Assembly: GCF_014472415.1 (NCBI RefSeq)
Contig: NZ_JACSZV010000047.1
Coordinates: forward strand, 1-47,304
Direction: 5' to 3'
Length of the DNA stretch: 47,304 bases
Origin: Pseudomonas sp. N40(2020)
GTDB taxonomy: Bacteria > Pseudomonadota > Gammaproteobacteria > Pseudomonadales > Pseudomonadaceae
Below the pieces are notes generated by a model that worked only from the letters and a program-made list of their open reading frames with translations, was not told the origin of the DNA and searched no databases. This document shows, one piece after another, positions 7,834 through 14,967 of the stretch. Within the stretch, counting starts at the first letter, position 1. Every line of letters begins with the position of its first letter. Position numbers and translations under genes: made by a program.

Positions 7834-8961
7834 TCATTTGCTTTCCGCCTGTTTCAGCTCCAGCACTTCTTTTGGCGTGACCATGTCGCCCTTGTTGTTG
7901 CCCCAGGCGTTACGTTCATAGGTCACGACCGCTGCGATATCGACTTCCGACAACTGTTTGCCGAACGCCGCCATGGCGGTGCCGGGCTTGCCGTGGAGGA
8001 CAATGTTCAGGTGATCCTTGATCGGTCCGGTGGCGATTTTCGAGCCCTTGAGCGCCGGGAACATCGGCGGCAGGCCCTGGCCTTCGGCTTGGTGACAGGC
8101 GACACAAGCGGTGTGATAGACCTTGTCGCCGCGCTCTTTGAGCTCGTCGAGGGTCCATTCCTTGCTGGTCAGTTCTTTGAGCTGCGCAGCTTCGGCCTTG
8201 CGTTCGGCCAGCCATGCTTCGTAGTCGGCCTTTTCCTTGACCTCGACCACAATCGGCATGAAACCATGATCCTTGCCGCACAGTTCGGCGCACTGGCCAC
8301 GGTACAGGCCGGGCTTGTCGACACGGGTCCAGGCTTCGTTGACGAACCCGGGGATCGCATCGCGCTTGACCGCAAACGCCGGCACCCACCACGAGTGGAT
8401 GACGTCGGCGGAGGTCACGAGGAAGCGCACTTTGGCTCCGATCGGCAGCACCAACGGCTTGTCGACCTCAAGCAGGTAGTGCTCGCCCTTGGCTTCCTTG
8501 TTGTGGATCTGCTCGGCGGGCGTGGCCAGGTTGCTGAAGAACTCGACGTCCTGGCCCAGGTATTTGTAGTGCCACTTCCATTGATAGCCGGTGACCTGGA
8601 TATCGATATCCGGCTCACTGGCGTCGTACATCTTGATCAGGGTGGCGGTCGCCGGAACGGCCATCGCCACCAGAATCAGCAGCGGGACGACGGTCCAGAG
8701 AATTTCGACGGTGGTGCTTTCGTGGAATTTTGCGGCCACCTGCCCGGTTGAACGGCGGTGCACCATCATCGACCAGAACATGGCGCCGAAGACGATGATC
8801 CCGATCACCACACAGATCCAGAAAATGGTCATGTGCAGGTCGAATACTGCGTGACTGATTTCAGTCGCTCCAGGCGCCATATTCACAGTCCAGGCCGCAT
8901 TGGCCTGGCTGAAAATCGACCACAACAGGAGGCCCATCCAGACGTGTGGATGTCGCATCAT
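7834..8961 (-). CDS. coxB: Cytochrome c oxidase subunit II with fused cytochrome c domain (caa3-like)
   Basis: The 375-residue protein has a signal peptide ending near Ala22 (SQANA), two membrane helices (about 43-66 and 87-107), and a CuA domain with ligands His189, Cys224, Cys228, His232 and Met235. A C-terminal cytochrome c domain with the heme site CVACH (286-290) and a later methionine follows. CuA accepts electrons and passes them to heme a; the fused cytochrome domain allows direct electron entry, as in caa3 oxidases. AAGGGGA lies seven bases before the ATG. It is the first gene of the oxidase operon, and its promoter should lie in 8962-9330. Confidence 0.97.
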   Translation of the reverse strand: MMRHPHVWMGLLLWSIFSQANAAWTVNMAPGATEISHAVFDLHMTIFWICVVIGIIVFGAMFWSMMVHRRSTGQVAAKFHESTTVEILWTVVPLLILVAMAVPATATLIKMYDASEPDIDIQVTGYQWKWHYKYLGQDVEFFSNLATPAEQIHNKEAKGEHYLLEVDKPLVLPIGAKVRFLVTSADVIHSWWVPAFAVKRDAIPGFVNEAWTRVDKPGLYRGQCAELCGKDHGFMPIVVEVKEKADYEAWLAERKAEAAQLKELTSKEWTLDELKERGDKVYHTACVACHQAEGQGLPPMFPALKGSKIATGPIKDHLNIVLHGKPGTAMAAFGKQLSEVDIAAVVTYERNAWGNNKGDMVTPKEVLELKQAESK

Positions 8962-9330
8962 TGCGGGTTCCCCTTATCGTTCTTGTTATCCCGCCGGCTT
9001 TCGCCTGCGGCAAGGGAGCGGCTGCATCAGACTACGAACTTGAATCGCCGGGCCTTGCTGCGGGTGCAGTCGGGCGTCATCAGCTAACTCCATTCAATGG
9101 CGAGTATAGACAGCGACTGGAAATTGCAATGTGAGGACGTAAATGAACTGAAACAGCCGAGACTTGCGTTCAAGGGCACGAATGGAGAAGGATGCAGACG
9201 AGAGGTGGCAAATCGATATAACGCAGGCGCATCAAGGATGAAATAATTATGACAAATGCGTCTTAGCATTTTTCGTAAGCCAGCTAACTTATGTCTTCCC
9301 TATTTCATTGCCTTGTTCCCTGGAGTTTTC
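8962..9330. other. Divergent intergenic region upstream of coxB
   Basis: These 369 bases separate the oxidase operon from a divergent unknown gene and must contain both promoters. The part at 9130-9330 is noticeably richer in A and T than the flanking genes. I could not pick out a convincing sigma-factor site, operator or RNA gene by eye. Confidence 0.5.
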
Positions 9331-9981
9331 ATGAACACCGCCGCATTGCGCGAGCAGATCCAAACCGCCCAACAGCACGAGAAAGACACCGGCCTGCTGA
9401 CCCGTCAGCTGGAAAGCAAGCTGCCTCATTTACACCCGGCGATCCAATTGCCGGAAGCCGACGCCAAAGGCGTGCTGACGCGTTTTGTCGCCGCCTACAT
9501 CGATGAAGTGCCAGACCTGCTGGATGCAGCCAATGAAGTCGCCAGGGAAGCGGGAATCGAATCGCAGATCAAACCGGTGCTGAAAATCGCCGAGCAGTAT
9601 TTCCTCCAGCCGCCGGCAATCATGGCCGGGCACGTTGGCCTGGACAGCCTGCTGGACGAAGCCTACCTGGCGCACCGCTTTGTCGAAGAGGTCAACGACC
9701 TGTACATCAAGCATTTCGGCCAGCCACTGATCCCCTTGGACATGACGGTCGCCAATCTGATTGCTCACCAATTGATCGGTGAGGAGTTTGCCAACCAACT
9801 GGACGAAGCGGTGCATCACGCCATCGACGAGATGCTCAACGAAGAGAGTTTTGCGCTGGAGTCGGTAGAGGCCTACCGCGAAAAACTCAGCAGCCCCGAC
9901 ACCGGTGCGGCGTGGAAACGCTGGCCGTGCATGGGCCGTCGATTGGGTGTGGGTCTGGAGCTGGATCAACCGGCTGCTTAA
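9331..9981 (+). CDS. Conserved-looking cytoplasmic protein, not recognised
   Basis: The 216-residue protein has no signal peptide, membrane helix or familiar catalytic motif. It is mostly helical in composition: a charged start (ALREQIQTAQQHEKDTG), then amphipathic segments such as VLTRFVAAYIDEVPDLLDAANEVA, with a basic tail (RKRWPCMGRR-like region near 195-205). The ATG at 9331 is chosen because GGAG lies six bases upstream; the frame is open for another 25 codons before it. Normal codon use and length argue that it is real. It stands alone between the oxidase operon and a repeat, and no function is proposed. Confidence 0.85.
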   Translation: MNTAALREQIQTAQQHEKDTGLLTRQLESKLPHLHPAIQLPEADAKGVLTRFVAAYIDEVPDLLDAANEVAREAGIESQIKPVLKIAEQYFLQPPAIMAGHVGLDSLLDEAYLAHRFVEEVNDLYIKHFGQPLIPLDMTVANLIAHQLIGEEFANQLDEAVHHAIDEMLNEESFALESVEAYREKLSSPDTGAAWKRWPCMGRRLGVGLELDQPAA

Positions 9982-10003
9982 CCCTGAGTTGCACACAATC
10001 CAA

Positions 10004-10093
10004 TGTAGGAGTGAGCCTGCTCGCGATTACGGTAGATCATTCAACATCTCTGTTGACTGACCCGACGCCATCGCGAGCAGGCTCACTCCTACA
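10004..10093. repeat. REP-like inverted repeat with 23-base perfect arms
   Basis: The left arm (10004-10026, beginning TGTAGGAGTGAGCCTGCTCG) is matched exactly in reverse complement by 10071-10093, with 44 bases between. The motif GAGCCTGCTCGCGA is a common P. fluorescens-group intergenic palindrome. It lies between convergent genes and may also act as a bidirectional transcript end. Confidence 0.9.
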
Positions 10094-10100
10094 AGGTTAC

Positions 10101-11627
10101 TTACCCGGCCGCACCTATGCCGGTATTGGTGCGAACCCGACCCTCAAGCCTGCGCTTCAACCCACGCGACTCAATCAACAGCTTCGAACCCTTCGCCGCA
10201 TTCGCCCGGCCCCACTCTTCCAGCAACTCCAGACACGAATGGTCGATGTAGCTCAGGTTATTGAGCGGCACATGCACCGTGGTGCCCATTGGAATCGTGT
10301 TCAGCACCTGCGTCAGCGCCGGCACCTTGAGGAACGTCGCCGCCCCCACCAGACGCAACTCCATCTCGCCGTCCTGCGGCAGATCGATCAAGCTGATCTT
10401 CAAGCGCGAAGCCTTGAACGCCAGTTTCAGCAAGGTCAGGCCGAAGCCGATCAAAACGCCGGTCAAAAGGTCGGTGAAGATGATCGCCAGCGCCGTCGCG
10501 GCGTAAGTGAACATCGGCATCCGGCCATAACGACCCAGCCCGCGAAACGCCTTGAGATCCACCAGTTTGAAACCGGTATACACCAGCACACCCGCCAGAC
10601 TCGCCACCGGAATGCTTTGCAGCACGCTCGACAGCAACAGCACGAACGCCAGCAGCCACAGGCCATGGAAGATTGTTGAATAGCGCGTGGTCGCACCGGC
10701 CTGGACGTTGGCCGAACTGCGCACGATTACCCCGGTCATCGGCAGCGCGCCGACCAGGCCGCAAAGCATATTGCCGACGCCTTGTGCCGACAGTTCACGG
10801 TCGAAGTCCGAACGCACGCCGCTGTGCATGCGATCCACCGCCGCCGCCGACAACAGGGTTTCGGCGCTGGCGATAAACGCCACGGCAAACGCAGCGATCA
10901 GCAGCGTCGGGTCCGCCAGACTGAGCAGATCCGCCGGTTTCAGCCAGTCGATGGCTTCTGCCAGATTCGCCGGTACTTCAACCCGTTTAACCTGCAATGC
11001 CAGCAGCAGACTGGCGCCAGTGGCCAGACCCACGCCGAGCAATGCGCCGGGAATGAAGCGCAGCGAATGCGGACGGAATTTCTCCCACAACCACATCACC
11101 GCAATAGTCGCCAGCCCTAGCAGACCGGCCTGCCAGCCAAACGACGGCAAGGCTTGCGCCACCGCAGCGGGGAACGCTGTGAGGTTATCCAGCCCGGAGG
11201 GTTTTGGTGAGGCGTCGAGCATCACATGGATTTGTGAGAGCACAATCAACACGCCGATCCCGGCCAGCATGCCGTAGACCACCGCTGGCGCTGTGACCCG
11301 AAACCAGCAACCGAGCTTCAGTCGCCCGGCCACCAGTTGCAGGAAACCGGCCAGCAGCAGAATCGGCCCGAGCATCTCGATGCCGTGCTGGCGCACTAGT
11401 TCAAACACCAACACTGCCAGACCCGCTGCCGGCCCACTGACCTGCAACGGCGAACCCGCCAGCCAACCGACTACCAGACCGCCGATGATCCCGGTGATCA
11501 GACCTTTGGCTGGCGGCAACCCTGACGCAATCGCAATGCCCATGCACAGCGGCAGGGCGACCAGAAATACAACCACCGAAGCGAGCAGCTCCCGTGGCAA
11601 CACCGCTTTTAATTGAGCAGCACGCAT
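10101..11627 (-). CDS. SulP-family anion transporter, probably bicarbonate
   Basis: The 508-residue protein has the SulP arrangement: roughly ten to twelve hydrophobic helices from residue 10 to about 400, starting with VVFLVALPLCMGIAIASGLP and the G-P-A-A-G-L segment. A short STAS domain follows at the end, where VPLNNLSYIDHSCLELLEEW matches the STAS core. SulP carriers move sulfate, bicarbonate or other anions. The neighbouring upstream gene encodes a beta-carbonic anhydrase, and this pairing favours bicarbonate as substrate; that is inference. A GGGAGAG lies upstream of the ATG. Confidence 0.92.
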   Translation of the reverse strand: MRAAQLKAVLPRELLASVVVFLVALPLCMGIAIASGLPPAKGLITGIIGGLVVGWLAGSPLQVSGPAAGLAVLVFELVRQHGIEMLGPILLLAGFLQLVAGRLKLGCWFRVTAPAVVYGMLAGIGVLIVLSQIHVMLDASPKPSGLDNLTAFPAAVAQALPSFGWQAGLLGLATIAVMWLWEKFRPHSLRFIPGALLGVGLATGASLLLALQVKRVEVPANLAEAIDWLKPADLLSLADPTLLIAAFAVAFIASAETLLSAAAVDRMHSGVRSDFDRELSAQGVGNMLCGLVGALPMTGVIVRSSANVQAGATTRYSTIFHGLWLLAFVLLLSSVLQSIPVASLAGVLVYTGFKLVDLKAFRGLGRYGRMPMFTYAATALAIIFTDLLTGVLIGFGLTLLKLAFKASRLKISLIDLPQDGEMELRLVGAATFLKVPALTQVLNTIPMGTTVHVPLNNLSYIDHSCLELLEEWGRANAAKGSKLLIESRGLKRRLEGRVRTNTGIGAAG

Positions 11628-11717
11628 GATGACTCTCCCGAAGCTTTCTTCAGGCGTGGCGAGGCCGGGCCGCTGAAACAGCGGCCGGCGTCAAACCACA
11701 CAGATTGTTAGGAAGAT

Positions 11718-12446
11718 TTAGAAGCGCGCTTTGGGCGTCGCCACCGGAATCGGATGGCTGCCGTCGAGCGGCAGGAAGCAGCCCTGATCCGCGTCGTAAG
11801 CTTTGATTTCGCTGGTTTCGATGTTGTAGACCCAGCCATGGATGAACAGATGACCGTTCGCCATGCGCGAGGCTACCGAAGGATGGGTACGCAAGTGCTG
11901 CAATTGGGCGATGACGTTTTCCTCAGTGAGGATCGGCATGCTTTCTTTTTCGTCGGCGCAGTTACAGTTTTCATGCACCATGGTTTTGGCCACTTCGGCG
12001 TGGCGCAACCAGGCTTTGACCGTCGGCATTTTTTCCAGGCTGTCGGGGTTGAGCACCGCGCGCATGGCGCCGCAATCCGAGTGGCCGCAGATGATGATGT
12101 GCTGCACGCCGAGTGCTAGCACCGCGTATTCGATCGCAGTGGAAACGCCGCCGTTCATCTGGCCGTAGGGCGGTACAACGTTGCCGACGTTACGGGTCAC
12201 GAACAGATCGCCGGGCGAACTCTGGGTGATCAGTTCGGGCACGATGCGCGAGTCGGCGCAGGTGATGAACATCGCTTTTGGCGACTGGGCCGTGGCGAGT
12301 TTTTTGAAGAGTTCTTCCTGCTGCGGGAAGACCTCATGATGAAAATGCAAAAAGCCGTCTACGATCTGACGCAGCGCTGCATCGGCGGATTCCGCCACAG
12401 GGGCTTGCGCCGACGCAGCCAACGGCTGTTTATCCTTGTCACTCAT
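11718..12446 (-). CDS. Beta-class carbonic anhydrase
   Basis: The 242-residue enzyme interconverts CO2 and bicarbonate. The zinc ligands and catalytic dyad are visible: Cys63 with Asp65 and Arg67 in CADSR, and His122 with Cys125 in HSDCG. The first 25 residues are an alanine/glutamine-rich extension without signal-peptide character. A GAGGATG stretch precedes the ATG. It is 90 bases upstream of the SulP transporter gene in the same direction, so the two are probably one transcript supplying or exporting bicarbonate. A gamma-class relative is encoded at 24341-24886. Confidence 0.96.
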   Translation of the reverse strand: MSDKDKQPLAASAQAPVAESADAALRQIVDGFLHFHHEVFPQQEELFKKLATAQSPKAMFITCADSRIVPELITQSSPGDLFVTRNVGNVVPPYGQMNGGVSTAIEYAVLALGVQHIIICGHSDCGAMRAVLNPDSLEKMPTVKAWLRHAEVAKTMVHENCNCADEKESMPILTEENVIAQLQHLRTHPSVASRMANGHLFIHGWVYNIETSEIKAYDADQGCFLPLDGSHPIPVATPKARF

Positions 12447-12563
12447 GATTCATCCTCTTAGGCGGATTCAGGGAGTCATGCCCCGGTATTCCGGTATGAA
12501 GCCAGTGGCTGTTTAAAACATCCGAGTCATCCCGACCCGTCAGTCACTCGATGAACAAGGTAG

Positions 12564-12647
12564 CCGTCGAAACTTAACTCAAACTGAATCAAGCGCTCTA
12601 GAACGTGTGTTCCAGGTCACAAAAAACGTGACTGGCAGTTTCGACGG
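12564..12647. repeat. Inverted repeat upstream of the carbonic anhydrase gene
   Basis: CCGTCGAAACT at 12564-12574 is repeated as AGTTTCGACGG at 12637-12647, 62 bases apart. It lies in the 237-base gap that should contain the carbonic anhydrase promoter. It could be an operator pair or simply the 3' hairpin of the radical SAM transcript unit; neither can be decided from sequence alone. Confidence 0.4.
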
Positions 12648-12683
12648 AAGGGTTCCGACCACTCAACCATAGGTCAATTGTCG

Positions 12684-13736
12684 CTAAATCAACGACATCT
12701 GGCGACCCGGCGGACAGAAGGCTGTGCAATCGAGGTTGTAGCTCTCGCGATGATTGAGGCCCAGACGCTTGATGGCTTTGGCAAACCTCTGCGCCAGCAG
12801 ATCTGCAAACGGCCCTTCACCTCGCATCCTCGCGCCGAAACGGCTGTCGTAGAGCTCGCCGCCACGGCTCTGTCGAACCAGGCTCAACACATGCGCTGAG
12901 CGTTGCGGATAATGCGCTTGCAGCCATTCCTCGAACAGCGGTGCCACTTCCAGCGGCAGGCGCAGCATCATGTAGGCCCCACTTTGCGCGCCGGCGGCTT
13001 GGGCCTCGGTCAGCAGGCTTTCGATCTCGCTGTCGTTGATCATCGGAATCATCGGTGAACACAGCACTCCCACCGGAACTCCCGCTTCACGCATCACCCG
13101 GATTGCCCGCAAGCGCGCCTTGGGCGCAGCAGCGCGGGGTTCGAGAATACGTTTGAGTTCGTCGTCCAGTGTGGTCAGGCTGATCATCACCGCCACCAGC
13201 CGCTGTTGCGCCAGTTCGGTGAGCAAGTCGAGGTCGCGCAGGATCAACGAGCCCTTGGTGACAATGGTCACCGGGTGCCGATAACGCAGCAGCACTTCGA
13301 GGATCTGGCGGGTGATCTTGTGTTCGCGTTCGATCGGCTGATACGGATCGGTGTTGGAACCGAGATTGATCGGCGCGCATTGATAGCCTTTTTTCCCGAG
13401 CTGTTCTTCCAGCACTTGGGCAGCGTTGGTCTTGGCGATCAGCTTCGTTTCGAAATCGAGCCCCGGCGACATGTCCCAATAGGCGTGGCTGGGCCGCGCG
13501 TAGCAATAGATGCAGCCATGTTCGCAGCCACGATAGGGGTTGATAGAGCGGTCGAACGGCAGATCCGGCGAGGTGTTGCGGGTGATGATCGTCTTCGCCG
13601 TTTCGATCATCACCTCGGTGCCCTGGGTCTCGGGCACTTCCTGATACCAGCCGTCGTCTTCGGCAACCGAGCGGCTCGGTGCGAAGCGGTTGTGCGGGTT
13701 GCTGGCGGTGCCGCGACCACGGTCAGGGATGGCCAT
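12684..13736 (-). CDS. PA0069-type radical SAM protein
   Basis: The 350-residue protein carries the radical SAM iron-sulfur motif CEHGCIYC with cysteines at 71, 75 and 78, preceded by NPYRG. It matches the SplB-like group annotated as PA0069-family radical SAM proteins (spore photoproduct lyase-related Elp3/SplB branch). Such enzymes cleave S-adenosylmethionine to start radical chemistry; the substrate is not known. The ATG at 13736 has no good ribosome-binding site, and the region where one would lie is occupied by a palindrome that includes a LexA-type box (13754-13769). This suggests DNA-damage control. Confidence 0.93.
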   Translation of the reverse strand: MAIPDRGRGTASNPHNRFAPSRSVAEDDGWYQEVPETQGTEVMIETAKTIITRNTSPDLPFDRSINPYRGCEHGCIYCYARPSHAYWDMSPGLDFETKLIAKTNAAQVLEEQLGKKGYQCAPINLGSNTDPYQPIEREHKITRQILEVLLRYRHPVTIVTKGSLILRDLDLLTELAQQRLVAVMISLTTLDDELKRILEPRAAAPKARLRAIRVMREAGVPVGVLCSPMIPMINDSEIESLLTEAQAAGAQSGAYMMLRLPLEVAPLFEEWLQAHYPQRSAHVLSLVRQSRGGELYDSRFGARMRGEGPFADLLAQRFAKAIKRLGLNHRESYNLDCTAFCPPGRQMSLI

Positions 13737-13743
13737 AACGAAA

Positions 13744-13779
13744 TTCCACGATGCTGTATGTCCGTACAGTATCGTGGAA
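13744..13779. repeat. 36-base palindrome in front of the radical SAM gene
   Basis: TTCCACGATGCTGTA at 13744-13758 is mirrored by TACAGTATCGTGGAA at 13765-13779, matching at 14 of 15 positions around a six-base loop. The element ends only seven bases before the radical SAM start codon and encloses the LexA-type box. As RNA it would fold over the start region. Confidence 0.85.
13754..13769 (-). promoter_or_regulatory. LexA (SOS) box
   Basis: The sequence CTGTATGTCCGTACAG fits the gammaproteobacterial LexA consensus CTGT-N8-ACAG exactly. It lies 18 bases upstream of the radical SAM start codon, where bound LexA would block transcription. From memory of the P. aeruginosa literature, the homologue PA0069 belongs to the LexA regulon, which agrees with this placement. 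Confidence 0.8.
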
Positions 13780-13837
13780 ATGGGTAACCCGCCAGTGCCG
13801 TTGGGCGATAAGCAAGATAATAGAGTTGTCAGTCAGT

Positions 13838-14383
13838 TCAGGCTTTGAACCCTTTCATTGAGGCAAAAGAATTTGCGATCCTCTTGAATGCAAGTTGATC
13901 GTCAAGATCAATGCGGTTATCGCCGTTGGCATCTACAGTATTTGAAACCTTGTTATACAGGCCGTTTCTATAATCTGTCGCTGTGACAGTAAAGTCAGGC
14001 TGGCTCAAACCGGGATTTGAAACATTGAACAGTCCAATTTTGACATCGGGCGGTGCAGCCGGGCTGCCGTTATTATCGAAAGACACCAGCATGCTCTTAT
14101 AGCGACGGCCCTCATCCTGCTTGCTTAAACCTGCAATAGCAGAGGCAATATCAGCGGCGAGGGTGTAATAAGACTGGTCATCTTCATCAAGGTCGCCATC
14201 TCCCTCGACATCGTCATACCCTTCGACGGTTTCATATTTTTTACTGACCGTGTTGTATTCAACTGTGACAACTACGTTGGGTTTGCGGCCCGGCGCATAT
14301 CCATCGTTGTATCGGGAGATGATCGCTTCGGCGTGATGATCTCCCTTGATATCCTTGAACTCATATAACACTGCGTAATTCAT
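13838..14383 (-). CDS. Acidic protein with two tandem EF-hand/dockerin-like domains
   Basis: The 181-residue protein is not recognised as a named family. It reads as two copies of one domain of about 80 residues (roughly 3-86 and 97-179). Each copy has beta-rich sequence, then a calcium-type loop, then an amphipathic helix. The loops are D58-x-E-G-D-G-D-L-D-x-x-D69 and D151-x-N-G-D-N-R-I-D-x-x-D162, with acidic groups at EF positions 1, 3, 5, 9 and 12, as in dockerins. Helix ends (IASAIAGL; FASMKGF) correspond. No signal peptide is seen. GGGAGCGG lies upstream of the ATG. The coding sequence is AT-richer than its neighbours (24 G/C of 60 at 13861-13920), suggesting acquisition. It is divergent from a one-domain relative at 14636. 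Confidence 0.85.
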   Translation of the reverse strand: MNYAVLYEFKDIKGDHHAEAIISRYNDGYAPGRKPNVVVTVEYNTVSKKYETVEGYDDVEGDGDLDEDDQSYYTLAADIASAIAGLSKQDEGRRYKSMLVSFDNNGSPAAPPDVKIGLFNVSNPGLSQPDFTVTATDYRNGLYNKVSNTVDANGDNRIDLDDQLAFKRIANSFASMKGFKA

Positions 14384-14461
14384 AATGTCCGCTCCCTGCC
14401 ATAGTCAATATTAAAAGTGTAGTAGTCCCGCCTTTGAAATTAGAACTGCAGTCAATAAATG

Positions 14462-14549
14462 TCTACTGTCATAGTTGACAGGGTGTATATATCGACAGCA
14501 AGACAGTCAGTACTGTCTGCTTATACACCCTGTGAGGTATGACAGTAGA
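14462..14549. repeat. Large imperfect palindrome between the EF-hand gene pair
   Basis: Arms 14462-14489 and 14522-14549 match as inverted repeats at 24 of 28 positions: TCTACTGTCATA and ACAGGGTGTATA are perfect and four bases between them differ. The 32-base centre holds a smaller hairpin GACAGT/ACTGTC (14502-14507, 14512-14517). ACTGTCA or its complement recurs several times across the region. ATGT occurs at 14459-14462 and 14549-14552, just outside the pairing core, which could be a 4-base target duplication. It may be a MITE-like insertion, an operator array for the two divergent genes, or both. Confidence 0.85.
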
Positions 14550-14635
14550 TGTGTTCATGCTTTGGATTTAGCCTGAGGAGCGTGCGGCAACTTTGCCGGT
14601 GATCCTGGCTTAATCAACGGACAGAGATTTTATTT

Positions 14636-14911
14636 ATGACGATCAGGATATTGCTCGAAATCGCGGATATGGACCGAGATGGAAATCCGGAGGTCGCGTT
14701 CTATCACTACGATGAAGACGCGACGGAAATGATGGATTACGACTACTCGTTGTTCGCTTCTTCGTCGGAAGGTAACGGTCGTTATGACTTGATTTCCGAA
14801 GACGTCGTCGACGGCGATGGCGATGGTGACGTCGATAAACACGACAAGAAGCTCTACTTACAGTTAGCCGATGCTTTTTCGCAATTCAAGGGCTTTCAGT
14901 CCAAGCGTTGA
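14636..14911 (+). CDS. Acidic single-domain EF-hand/dockerin-like protein
   Basis: The 91-residue protein corresponds to one copy of the domain present twice in the divergent gene at 13838-14383. It has an N-terminal strand region with D11-M-D-R-D-G-N-P-E, resembling FG-GAP calcium motifs, then the loop D59-G-D-G-D-G-D-V-D-K-H-D70 with all EF ligand positions acidic, and the helix LQLADAFSQFKGF. No signal peptide or membrane helix is present. The ribosome-binding site is weak (GGACAGAG some ten bases upstream). Shared domain and divergent arrangement suggest a duplicated pair; the function is unknown. Confidence 0.8.
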   Translation: MTIRILLEIADMDRDGNPEVAFYHYDEDATEMMDYDYSLFASSSEGNGRYDLISEDVVDGDGDGDVDKHDKKLYLQLADAFSQFKGFQSKR

Positions 14912-14916
14912 ATTGC

Positions 14917-14954
14917 CCGCTGACACAGCAAAAGCACTAATGCCATGTCAGCGG
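14917..14954. terminator. Hairpin between convergent genes
   Basis: CCGCTGACA at 14917-14925 pairs with TGTCAGCGG at 14946-14954 around a 20-base loop. It lies in the 56-base gap where the EF-hand gene and the cytochrome c gene converge. There is no T-run, so an intrinsic terminator function is only a possibility. Confidence 0.4.
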
Positions 14955-14967
14955 TATTCCGGTCTCG

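Noticed and set aside
6834..7880. Open frame of 348 codons on the plus strand over subunit I
   Set aside because: The predicted product is an extreme Arg/His/Asp-rich sequence without structure; subunit I on the other strand is certain.
10004..10093. Possible structured RNA gene
   Set aside because: The perfect 23-base arms match the common Pseudomonas intergenic palindromes, and there is no promoter or extra structure to support an RNA gene.
14462..14549. Integron attC recombination site
   Set aside because: The arms do not have the required GTTRRRY/RYYYAAC ends, no integrase or cassette array is present, and both neighbouring genes point away from the element.
14462..14549. Invertible promoter switch
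   Set aside because: Only 32 bases lie between the arms, too short for the usual recombinase-inverted promoter segments, and no invertase gene is nearby.
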